Shown: positions 57,334 to 64,000 of the stretch, piece after piece
Layout of the letters: each line of letters begins with the position of its first letter
Numbering within the stretch: position 1 is the stretch's first letter
From: Rubritalea marina DSM 17716
GTDB taxonomy: Bacteria > Verrucomicrobiota > Verrucomicrobiia > Verrucomicrobiales > Akkermansiaceae
DNA: 64,000 nucleotides
Direction: 5' to 3'
Assembly: GCF_000378105.1 (NCBI RefSeq)
Contig: NZ_KB899257.1
Coordinates: 46,967 to 110,966 of the forward strand
Program-made: the position numbers and the translations under genes
Notes under the pieces: model-generated
Database searches by the model: none
The model's input: only the letters and a program-made list of their open reading frames with translations
Told to the model about the DNA's origin: nothing

Positions 57334-58368
57334 ATGCAGAAACTCCTCATTGCAGCAGTCAGTATGTTGGCCATTGTGCCAGCATGGTCTCAGCAACGAG
57401 TGCGCCCGGTTGATCTTGGTGTGCTCAACACCCCACTAGGCACGGAGAGCGTGCGTTGGTACACTACTTGGAGTAGTGGCCTCGCCGAGGCTCAGCGCAG
57501 CAATAGGCCAATTTTCTTTTTTGCTGCCGCTGCGCAATGCTCGAACATTTCGGGCACGTTTTGACCGGGCTACAAGAATGTGGAGATCAGTTTGCTCTCC
57601 GACCCAGAGTTTGTGGCTGCCAGCAAAGACTATGTGTGTGTTCGTTTAGAGACCTATGAGAGTGAGTCCACGCAGCAGCGCATTCGCAGTCTCTTGGACG
57701 GCAAGATGAAGAACACCGCCTTTGTGGTGTACTCACCGGATGCTAGCGAGAAACTCACGCGCTCAGGCCGCAGTCCCTACCGGATTTTTGGTGGTGGTGA
57801 TGGGAACAACGCCTCGGTGATCGCGGGGATGGAGAAGATTGCGAGTCGTTACCCTCAGAGGAATACACAAGAGGCTCCCTTGCTTCAGGACTTTGATAGC
57901 TTTAAGCAAGCATTGAATGTGGCGGCGGCAGATCAGCGCTTGCTTGTGCTCAGTATCGGCGCCAAGCCAGAGACAGTGGCGACGCTGCGCAAGGTGGCCA
58001 ATCATCCAGAACTCGCTGGGCGCTTGCACTTCGACCAAGTTGGAGATGGGGATCGCGGCTGGCAATCTAAAGTGGGAGTTGAGACACTTAGCCAAGGGAT
58101 CGTGGTGATCCAAGCGGATCGATTCGGACAGACTGGCAGGGTAGTGCAGGAGGTGGCATTGAACACCTCATCTGATGTTCTCAGCAAGACGCTTGTACAG
58201 CTTCATGCGCAATATCGCATGCGCGAAGAACGCCAGCACTACGGCAATCACATCCGCCAAGGGCGCCGCGAGGGTATCAACTACCACAACAGCATGCCCC
58301 ATGGCGAAGACCACGATGGCGATGGAAAAATAGATTCCAAACGTGGTAAGAGAAGGCCTTCATCGTGA
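57334..58368 (+). pseudogene. Exported thioredoxin-like protein interrupted by an in-frame TGA
   Basis: One continuous frame from the ATG at 57334 to 58368, broken only by TGA at 57562-57564. Signal peptide MQKLLIAAVSMLAIVPAWSQ. RPIFFFAAAAQCSNISGTF precedes the stop and PGYKNVEISLLSDPEFVAAS follows. This matches the start of a thioredoxin-like fold, in which the residue at the stop would most simply be Trp (TGG to TGA). The rest continues as VCVRLETYESESTQQRIRSL and a second thioredoxin-like segment. The tail has DHDGDGKIDSKRG, an EF-hand-like calcium loop. Either a recent nonsense mutation or recoding; only the first is well supported. Confidence 0.75.
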
Positions 58369-58371
58369 TGG

Positions 58372-59046
58372 TCAAAGTGACACTTGTTGCTCGATCGTGC
58401 CGTCTACGACGGTGTAGGTGCGGTCGCCTAGGGTGGCGAGCGAGGTGTCGTGGGTGACGACGACGAGTGCGGTGTTGTCCTCGGTGGTGAGTTCGATGAG
58501 CAATTGCATGATTTGATCGCCATTCTTCGAGTCGAGGTTGCCGGTTGGTTCGTCGGCAAAGACCAGTTTGGGTTTGTTGATCAGAGCGCGGGCAATGGAG
58601 ACGCGTTGTTGTTCTCCGCCTGAGAGCTCGGCGGGGAGGTGGTCAAGCCGGTGTCCGAGGCCGACGCGTTCCAGCACCGTTTTGGCGGCGGCTGCAGCGT
58701 CTCTGCCGCCAATGAGTGCCGGGATCATGACATTCTCGAGTGCGGTGAGCTCCGGCATCAGGTTGAAGTTTTGAAAAATGTAGGACATCGTGGCATTGCG
58801 TAGCTTTGCCTGTTTGTTTTTGCTGATGCCATAGAGGTTGGTGCCTTCGACAGTGACGGTGCCTTGCTCTGGGCGTTCCAATCCAGCGAGGGTGTACATG
58901 AGCGTTGTCTTTCCTGCGCCTGAGGGGCCGCAGAGGAAGATTTTTTCGCCGGCCTCGATGCTGAGGTCGATGCCACGGAGCACTTCGATGCGCTTCTTGC
59001 CGATGGTGTAGCCACGGTGAACGTTCTGGGCGGTGATGAGGCTCAT
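58372..59046 (-). CDS. lolD: LolD/MacB-type ABC transporter ATPase
   Basis: 224 residues. Walker A is GPSGAGKTT, the Q-loop [18 protein letters not shown], the signature [16 protein letters not shown], Walker [14 protein letters not shown] and the switch His in VVTHD. The pattern of the Q-loop and the length match the LolD/MacB/FtsE branch, which powers lipoprotein release or peptide export. No LolC/E-type permease is adjacent in the window (the upstream gene is an rRNA methyltransferase), so the name is tentative. Confidence 0.85.
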   Translation of the reverse strand: MSLITAQNVHRGYTIGKKRIEVLRGIDLSIEAGEKIFLCGPSGAGKTTLMYTLAGLERPEQGTVTVEGTNLYGISKNKQAKLRNATMSYIFQNFNLMPELTALENVMIPALIGGRDAAAAAKTVLERVGLGHRLDHLPAELSGGEQQRVSIARALINKPKLVFADEPTGNLDSKNGDQIMQLLIELTTEDNTALVVVTHDTSLATLGDRTYTVVDGTIEQQVSL

Positions 59047-59099
59047 GGTTGGGAGTGTGAATTGCTAAGTGGGGCGTGTGAAGGCCTAACTTATGACTT

Positions 59100-60005
59100 C
59101 TATAAATCAATCCAGAGAGATTTGAGGTAGGCCTCGCCGCTGTATTCTTCGGGCATCGGCAGGGCGGAGACTTGGTGTTTTTTGCGTAGCTTGAGGGTGG
59201 CTTCTTGTTGGAATTCGCGGATGCTGAGCTTGCGACAATTGGTGGATGCTAAGATCCAACCACCGGGCTCGAGACACTGTGATGCGAGGTCTACCAGGCG
59301 GTGGTAGTCTTTTTCGACGCGGAAGACCTTGCCGTCCTTATCGCGTGAAAAGGTCGGCGGGTCGAGGATGATACCGTGAAAGCTGCGGCCTTGTTTGGCA
59401 AAGCGGCGCAGCCAGTGGAAGGTGTCGCCTTTGCAGAAATAATGTTCCTCGGGAGATTTGTCATTGAGGCTGAGGTTTTCCTTGGCCCAGTCGAGGTAGG
59501 GCTGCGAGAGGTCGAGCGTGGAGGTGGTGGCGCCACCCATGGCGGCTGATACCGAAAAGGCTCCAGTGTAGGCAAAGGTGTTGAGGACGCGCTGGCCTGA
59601 GGTGGCGCGCTGGCGCACCCGCTTGCGGTTCTCGCGTTGGTCGAGGAAGATCCCTTGCGAGTAACCAGACTGGAAGCTGATCTTGTAGTCGATCCCCGAT
59701 TCCTTCGCGGTGAATGCTTCGTCCTGTGCTGGGCCGGCGAGGTGGCTAGGGCTTTCCTTTTGGTGTTGGTCGAGTCGCTTCCAGTAGACAGTTCTACCAG
59801 ATTCTAACATGTAATCTCTCACTTGTGGTGGTAGATGTGATGTTCTGGATGAAAGAAGCCATCGATCCGCAAACGTTTCGAGGAAGATACCGTCGATGCC
59901 ATCACCGATTCCGTCGAACAAGCGGAGCGCATCAGTGTTGGCATCCAGCAGGTGGGATCGCTTGTTAATGGAAGTTTCGAAGAGTTGATAGATAGTATCG
60001 TTCAT
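59100..60005 (-). CDS. Class I SAM-dependent RNA methyltransferase (RlmI/RlmK-like)
   Basis: 301 residues from the ATG at 60005. GIFLDQRENRKRVRQRATSG leads into VLNTFAYTGAFSVSAAMGGA, the AdoMet motif I, with STLDLSQPYLDWAKENLSLN, then IILDPPTFSRDKDGKVFRVE, where DPP is the catalytic motif IV. This is the pattern of the RlmI family of 23S rRNA m5C methyltransferases. The PUA domain usual in RlmI is not evident, so the exact target is open. The frame extends 46 codons upstream without conservation. Confidence 0.85.
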   Translation of the reverse strand: MNDTIYQLFETSINKRSHLLDANTDALRLFDGIGDGIDGIFLETFADRWLLSSRTSHLPPQVRDYMLESGRTVYWKRLDQHQKESPSHLAGPAQDEAFTAKESGIDYKISFQSGYSQGIFLDQRENRKRVRQRATSGQRVLNTFAYTGAFSVSAAMGGATTSTLDLSQPYLDWAKENLSLNDKSPEEHYFCKGDTFHWLRRFAKQGRSFHGIILDPPTFSRDKDGKVFRVEKDYHRLVDLASQCLEPGGWILASTNCRKLSIREFQQEATLKLRKKHQVSALPMPEEYSGEAYLKSLWIDL

Positions 60006-60102
60006 AATGATTCTCGTTGTGTCACTATTGTGACGAGAGTTATGCAGAAAGAGGATTTGTGTGATTGCTATCTCATTTCTTGATTCTATGATCCAGTGCG
60101 AA

Positions 60103-62040
60103 ATGAGTAACTTGTCACCCCTATTGAAAGAAGCCGTTACCAATGGAGATTTGCTGGAGTCTTCTTTGGAAAATATCTCCTCCCTCCTTGCTGGTACAGA
60201 CTCACCGATTGCGCAAGCAGCGATTGATGAACTGGTGGCTCAGCAAGCATGGGAAGAACTCAATGATCGATTTTACAAGACCCTAGTGTTTGGCACAGGT
60301 GGTTTGCGTGGCCGCACCGTGGGCAAGGTAGTTACCGAGGCCGAGCAAGGCGCAGGTGGCCCACTTGAGCGACCAGAGCATCCCTGTGTGGGCACAGCTA
60401 CCATGAACTTCTACAATGTGGGGCGTGCGATTCGCGGTATGATTGCTTACTTGAAGAACTACCTCGCAAGCGAGGGGATCGAGCGCAAGCCGAGTTTTGC
60501 TTTTGCGCACGACACACGCCATTACTCCCGCGACTTCGCAGAATTTTGTGCCAAGGTCTGCACGGATCTTGGCTGTGACGCCTACCTTTTTGAAGCGTCA
60601 CGTGCGACGCCACAGCTATCGTTTTTGATTCGTGAGCTACGATTGGACGCTGGGGTGGTGCTCACAGCGAGCCACAACCCAGCACACGACAATGGCTTCA
60701 AGGCATACTTCAACCAAGGTGCCCAGCTTGTTGAGCCGCACGCTGGTGGCGTGCTTGAAGAGTTCCAGTCGGTGACTCAAGAAGCCTACGAAGCGCTTCC
60801 AGCCGATCAGCAAGGCACACTCACCGTGCTAGGAGCAGAGGCAGACCGCCGCTACATGGACAAGCTAAAGACGCTGTTATTGCGTCCGGATTTACTTGAG
60901 AATGGTGGGGCTAAGGTGGTCTTCACCAACCTCCACGGCACAGGAGGTCACATTTCAGTGCCAATGCTTCGCGAGCTCGGCTTCGATGTCCTCACGGTGG
61001 ATGAGCAAGACGGCGAGGATGGTCGCTTCCCAACGGTGGCTTCTCCAAACCCTGAGAACGCACCAGCTCTCGCGATGGCGATTGAGGTGGCGGAAAAGGA
61101 GCACGCTGAGATCGTGATCGGCACCGACCCTGACTGCGACCGCATGGGCGTGGCCGTGCGCAATGATGCTGGCGAAATGCAGCTGCTCACAGGCAATCAG
61201 ATCGGTTCATTGATGGCTTGGTACCGCACCAAGACGATGTTTGACCTCGGGATCCTCAACGATTCGAACCGTGGTCATGCGTGCTTGATCAAGACTTATG
61301 TGACTACTGAGCTACAGACCGCGATTGCGGACAAGTATGGCGTCAACATGGTGGACACACTCACCGGCTTCAAATTCATTGCCGACAAACTTCAGAAGTA
61401 TGAAGACGGCATTCCAGCTGACAAGAAAGGCGAGTACCGCGACCTGAGTGAAGAGGAGAGCCGTAAGTTGAGACTCGAGTATTCTCGTTTCTTCATCTTT
61501 GGTGGTGAGGAATCCTACGGCTACCTTGGTGCTGACTTTGTGCGCGACAAGGATGGCAACATGGCGGCTGTCATGTTTGCAGAAGTCGCGGCATACGCGA
61601 AGAGCCAAGGCATGACCATTGCTGGTCTTCTCGATGAAATCTACTTAGAATTCGGATTCTACTTAGAAGACGGAAAAGCGATGGTGATGGAAGGTGCAGA
61701 AGGTGCCGCCCAGATCAAAGCGCTCAATGAGTCCTACTCCAACAAGCCACCAAGTGAGGTGGATGGCGTGGCCGTTGCCCGAGTCCGTGACTTTGCTAAA
61801 GAACAGTTTGAAGACAGTGAGGGCGACAGCATCCCGAATGCAGGCATGCTGATTGTGGAGCTGGTGGATGGCCGTTCCTTTGCGGTTCGACCATCAGGCA
61901 CCGAGCCGAAGATCAAGTTCTACCTCTTCGGTAAGGATGAGCCAGCTGCGGATCTCGACGCGAGCAAGCAAAAGGTTCGCGACGGCCTCGTAAGCCTCTG
62001 GAGCGCACTTGAGGCCGACGCTCAAACAAGAATGGGCTAG
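60103..62040 (+). CDS. Phosphohexomutase (phosphoglucomutase/phosphomannomutase)
   Basis: 645 residues from the ATG at 60103. The catalytic serine is in VVLTASHNPAHDNGFKAY, the metal loop is GTDPDCDRMGVAVRND, the sugar loop is FIFGGEESYGYLGADFVRDK, and the phosphate loop is VRPSGTEPKIKFYLFG. TLVFGTGGLRGR is the substrate approach loop. It interconverts hexose 1- and 6-phosphates, supplying glucose 1-phosphate to the UDP-glucose pyrophosphorylase 4 kb away. A GTG at 60061 would add 14 residues; it is divergent from the methyltransferase. Confidence 0.92.
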   Translation: MSNLSPLLKEAVTNGDLLESSLENISSLLAGTDSPIAQAAIDELVAQQAWEELNDRFYKTLVFGTGGLRGRTVGKVVTEAEQGAGGPLERPEHPCVGTATMNFYNVGRAIRGMIAYLKNYLASEGIERKPSFAFAHDTRHYSRDFAEFCAKVCTDLGCDAYLFEASRATPQLSFLIRELRLDAGVVLTASHNPAHDNGFKAYFNQGAQLVEPHAGGVLEEFQSVTQEAYEALPADQQGTLTVLGAEADRRYMDKLKTLLLRPDLLENGGAKVVFTNLHGTGGHISVPMLRELGFDVLTVDEQDGEDGRFPTVASPNPENAPALAMAIEVAEKEHAEIVIGTDPDCDRMGVAVRNDAGEMQLLTGNQIGSLMAWYRTKTMFDLGILNDSNRGHACLIKTYVTTELQTAIADKYGVNMVDTLTGFKFIADKLQKYEDGIPADKKGEYRDLSEEESRKLRLEYSRFFIFGGEESYGYLGADFVRDKDGNMAAVMFAEVAAYAKSQGMTIAGLLDEIYLEFGFYLEDGKAMVMEGAEGAAQIKALNESYSNKPPSEVDGVAVARVRDFAKEQFEDSEGDSIPNAGMLIVELVDGRSFAVRPSGTEPKIKFYLFGKDEPAADLDASKQKVRDGLVSLWSALEADAQTRMG

Positions 62041-62118
62041 GCTGCCTAGCATCCGGTTCAACGTGTTAGGTTGTTACGTTTTACGTAGCCGAATGCGCAC
62101 GAACCAGAATGATTCAAA

Positions 62119-62152
62119 AACCTAGGGTGCCTCGTGGAGCCCTGGGTTTTTT
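62119..62152 (+). terminator. Rho-independent terminator after phosphohexomutase
   Basis: AACCTAGGG (62119-62127) pairs with CCCTGGGTT (62140-62148) with one wobble and a 12-base loop, then a T run. Confidence 0.88.
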
Positions 62153-62365
62153 ACGTCTCACTCAGAGCCTTCGGCAATGGTTTGTGGAGTGTGTCTCCAA
62201 AGATGGCTAAGTATAGCCTATGAGTGAGCAGAGGAGAGAAAGAACACTAGCCCTGAAGGTTCGACACAGATATTATCTTGTGAAAATCCGTTCTGCCGTT
62301 AGCAATAGTGTGCCATGTTTGGCTAACAATTATTCGATGAGTGTATTTAACCAACAAAGAAAGAG
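62153..62365. other. Gene-free stretch at the start of the AT-rich region
   Basis: About 210 bp with no credible frame or RNA. Base composition falls toward the AT-rich methyltransferase gene that follows. Confidence 0.5.
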
Positions 62366-63151
62366 ATGAAATATAAGATCCAAGAAAAGTCCCAATGCAG
62401 ATGGTGTGAAGGAATAACAAAGCAGGGAATAGGGCCTATAAAAAGGCCAAATTGGAATAGATGGCAATGTTGCAATTGTGGAGCCATTGGTTATAATGAT
62501 TTACCATCTGAAGAGGAGTTGAATGAATTGTATCTTAATGCATGGGTTGAGAATGATACATCTGATCGGTTTGCAACAGGGTCAACGGATTTAGGTATTA
62601 GCCGTTCTTTGTTAAAATCTGTCCAATTCAACCATGATGGGAGATGTCTCGATTACGGTGGTGGTACAGGACAACTTGCTTCTGTTTTGGTAGAATTTGG
62701 GTGTGTCGATGTGTATGTTTTTGAGCCTTATGGTAATAATCCTGGGCTATCTATATCTTGGGTGAAAGACCTAAGAGTACTGGATGGAGAAAAATTTGAT
62801 TGGATCTTTATGACCGAGGTAATTGAACATATTACTGATCCTGTTGCTGAGCTTGCCAAAGTGTATAATTTGTTATCTGATCATGGTGCGCTTGTTATTA
62901 CTACACCAAATTCATTAGGTTGGCGTGCGAGAATCGAGCGGTTTAGATGGAGAGAGTCCCAGAATCCAACACATATAAATCTATTTTCTGAGGTAGCACT
63001 GAAAAAGTGTTTGAGTGAAGCAGGATTTTCGAATATCAAGAGATGTTACCAACCTGTTCAATATAAAGCCTCTGGGCTCAAAAGATTCCTCTTATCGATT
63101 ACTCAGGTGTTAGGAGTTGATGGTGGATTGAGAATCATTGCAAAAAGGTAA
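62366..63151 (+). CDS. Class I SAM-dependent methyltransferase, AT-rich, probably acquired
   Basis: 261 residues. An N-terminal zinc-ribbon-like pair (CRWCEG and CCNCGA) precedes a methyltransferase domain with CLDYGGGTGQLASVLVEFGC (AdoMet motif I) and FDWIFMTEVIEHITDPVAEL (motif II/III, methyltransferase type 11/12). The target is unknown; this type is common in cell-surface polysaccharide clusters. Hand counts give 33-40% GC in two 60-base lines against 57% in a line of the preceding gene, and codons end mostly in A/T, which suggests horizontal acquisition together with the adjacent insertion sequence. Confidence 0.85.
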   Translation: MKYKIQEKSQCRWCEGITKQGIGPIKRPNWNRWQCCNCGAIGYNDLPSEEELNELYLNAWVENDTSDRFATGSTDLGISRSLLKSVQFNHDGRCLDYGGGTGQLASVLVEFGCVDVYVFEPYGNNPGLSISWVKDLRVLDGEKFDWIFMTEVIEHITDPVAELAKVYNLLSDHGALVITTPNSLGWRARIERFRWRESQNPTHINLFSEVALKKCLSEAGFSNIKRCYQPVQYKASGLKRFLLSITQVLGVDGGLRIIAKR

Positions 63152-63303
63152 GAATTGGCTATATTTTACAGCCCAATCCTAACCGGAACCTAAGCTATTT
63201 CCTACACCGAAAAATTGTTTTTCAGAGCTCCACAGATGAGATGTAAGCTTCCCCTGAACTGAGACATTTCTAAAGTAGAGGTTTTCGTTCATAAAGAAGC
63301 AAA

Positions 63304-63570
63304 ATGAAACGAAGCAAATACAGTGAGACTCAGATCGTCTCCATCTTAAAGGAAGCCGATGCAGGAATAAAAGTAAGCGACGTATGTCGCAAGCATGGGA
63401 TTAGCCAGCCAACTTATTACAAGTGGAAGAGCAAATACGGAGGGTTAGGTGTCTCCGAGCTTAAGCGAATCAAGGAGCTAGAAGCTGAACATAGTCGTCT
63501 TAAGCGCATGTATGCTGATCTAGCTATGGTGAACAATGCGCTTAAATCGTTGATTGAAAAAAAGCTCTGA
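63304..63570 (+). CDS. IS3-family transposase OrfA
   Basis: 88 residues. Helix-turn-helix KYSETQIVSILKEADAGIKV ... VCRKHGISQPTYYKWKSKYG followed by a leucine-zipper-like coiled coil (ELEAEHSRLKRMYADLAMVN) that ends LIEKKL. This is the standard OrfA layout of IS3-type elements; it regulates transposition and provides the N-terminus of the frameshifted OrfAB. The slippery heptamer A_AAA_AAG lies at 63558-63564. Confidence 0.93.
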   Translation: MKRSKYSETQIVSILKEADAGIKVSDVCRKHGISQPTYYKWKSKYGGLGVSELKRIKELEAEHSRLKRMYADLAMVNNALKSLIEKKL

Positions 63571-64000
63571 AGCCAGTCGAAAAGAAAGAAGCAGTCGACT
63601 GGCTTGTGCTTGAAGGAGGACTAACCAAGTCCAAAGCTTGCCAAGCTCTTCAGCTATCTCGTTCTAGTTTTTACCGAGGAGTTACAGATCGCTTACGACG
63701 TGATAAGCCAGTCATCGACAGGCTTAATAGTGTTGTAAGTAAACATAGCCGATGGGGATTCTGGAAGTGCTACCACTGGATGAGGCAGCATGGTGATAGC
63801 TAAAACCACAAGAAGGTCTGGAGAGTCTATAAGGATCTAGACCTCAATCTTCCAAGACGCAAAAAGAAGCGTCTTCCACAGAGAGTGCAGCAACCTTTGA
63901 ATGTCTCGTCAGAGCCACATGTAATGTGGTCGATGGACTTCATGAGTGACAGCCTCTATCATGGAAGGAGATTTCGAACACTTAATGTGATAGATGAAGG
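63561..64000 (+). pseudogene. IS3-family transposase OrfB, interrupted and cut by window edge
   Basis: The minus-one frame after the slippery site reads KALKPVEKKEAVDWLVLEGG, then KSKACQALQLSRSSFYRG and HSRWGFWKCYHWMRQHGDS, and meets TAA at 63801-63803. After it, NHKKVWRVYKDLDLNLPRRK and VMWSMDFMSDSLYHGRRFRT (first Asp of the DDE triad) continue in the same frame, so the stop is a nonsense mutation in an otherwise intact gene. The remaining catalytic residues are beyond the window. Confidence 0.85.

Larger units (their letters stand above)
63255..64000 (+). mobile_element. IS3-family insertion sequence (IS407/IS2-like), right end outside window
   Basis: An orfA-orfB pair with an A_AAA_AAG slippery site. 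The left end is placed at TGAACTGAGACATTTC (63255 on) because IS3 relatives carry a TGAACTG-type terminus followed by ATTTCTAAAGTAGAG, but the exact boundary is uncertain without the right inverted repeat. orfB has an internal stop, so the element is probably dead. Confidence 0.75.

Noticed and set aside
57562..57600. TGA with downstream hairpin as a selenocysteine site
   Set aside because: The hairpin is 17 bases away and lacks the expected loop and bulged U; the TGA is outside a CxxU motif. Kept only as an alternative.

Overview
The window looks like part of a Verrucomicrobiota chromosome (Rubritalea/Verrucomicrobiales-like). The main reasons are several PEP-CTERM proteins ending in VPEPSSTALLGLGG-type tails with arginine-rich ends, a DUF1549/DUF1553 planctomycete-type cytochrome c protein paired with a DUF1501 Tat protein, an active-type formylglycine-generating enzyme, and an AraC-type XylR beside xylAB. 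This assignment is inference; there is no rRNA or tRNA in the window.

Layout. 1-6.9 kb: an iron/heme uptake block. It holds a PchR-like AraC regulator cut by the window edge, alanine dehydrogenase on the other strand, a heme-type TonB-dependent receptor, a DUF6607 protein and a dedicated ExbB-ExbD-TonB motor. 6.9-13.5 kb: a duplicated-repeat secreted protein, a GH28-like beta-helix lipoprotein, and xylulokinase and xylose isomerase divergent from their AraC-type XylR. 13.5-19.4 kb: housekeeping genes (S4 RNA-binding protein, MtfA peptidase, eukaryote-type HisA, formylglycine-generating enzyme, KdsD, EF-P, MlaE). 19.6-22.6 kb: a tight three-gene operon of a DinB-like protein, an NRDE/TANGO2 protein and a PlsC-GNAT acyltransferase fusion resembling OlsF. 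22.9-28 kb: a PEP-CTERM protein and the pyruvate dehydrogenase genes pdhA, pdhB and pdhC, with a small lipoprotein gene between pdhB and pdhC.

28-39.2 kb: origin-proximal region. mnmG carries two parS-like ParB sites, one of them a perfect 16-mer. After a run of envelope genes and a broken SGNH hydrolase, the glcD-ribD intergenic region carries three perfect and four one-mismatch DnaA boxes beside an AT-rich tract. I read this as the chromosomal replication origin. G/C asymmetry changes sign on either side of it, which agrees.

39-64 kb: ribD, the DUF1549/DUF1501 pair, tandem PEP-CTERM genes with a third decayed copy, dus, purEK, katG, sufT, UDP-glucose pyrophosphorylase, a HAD phosphatase, a thioredoxin-like protein interrupted by one in-frame TGA, a LolD-type ATPase, an rRNA methyltransferase and a phosphohexomutase. 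The right end changes to AT-rich DNA: a methyltransferase and an IS3-family element that runs off the window.

The least explained feature is upstream of katG: two tandem, minus-strand RNA genes of about 118 nt. They share a 67-bp identical core, three hairpins including a terminator, and promoters with the same 17-bp spacing. I do not recognise this RNA family and consider it the best candidate for something undescribed.
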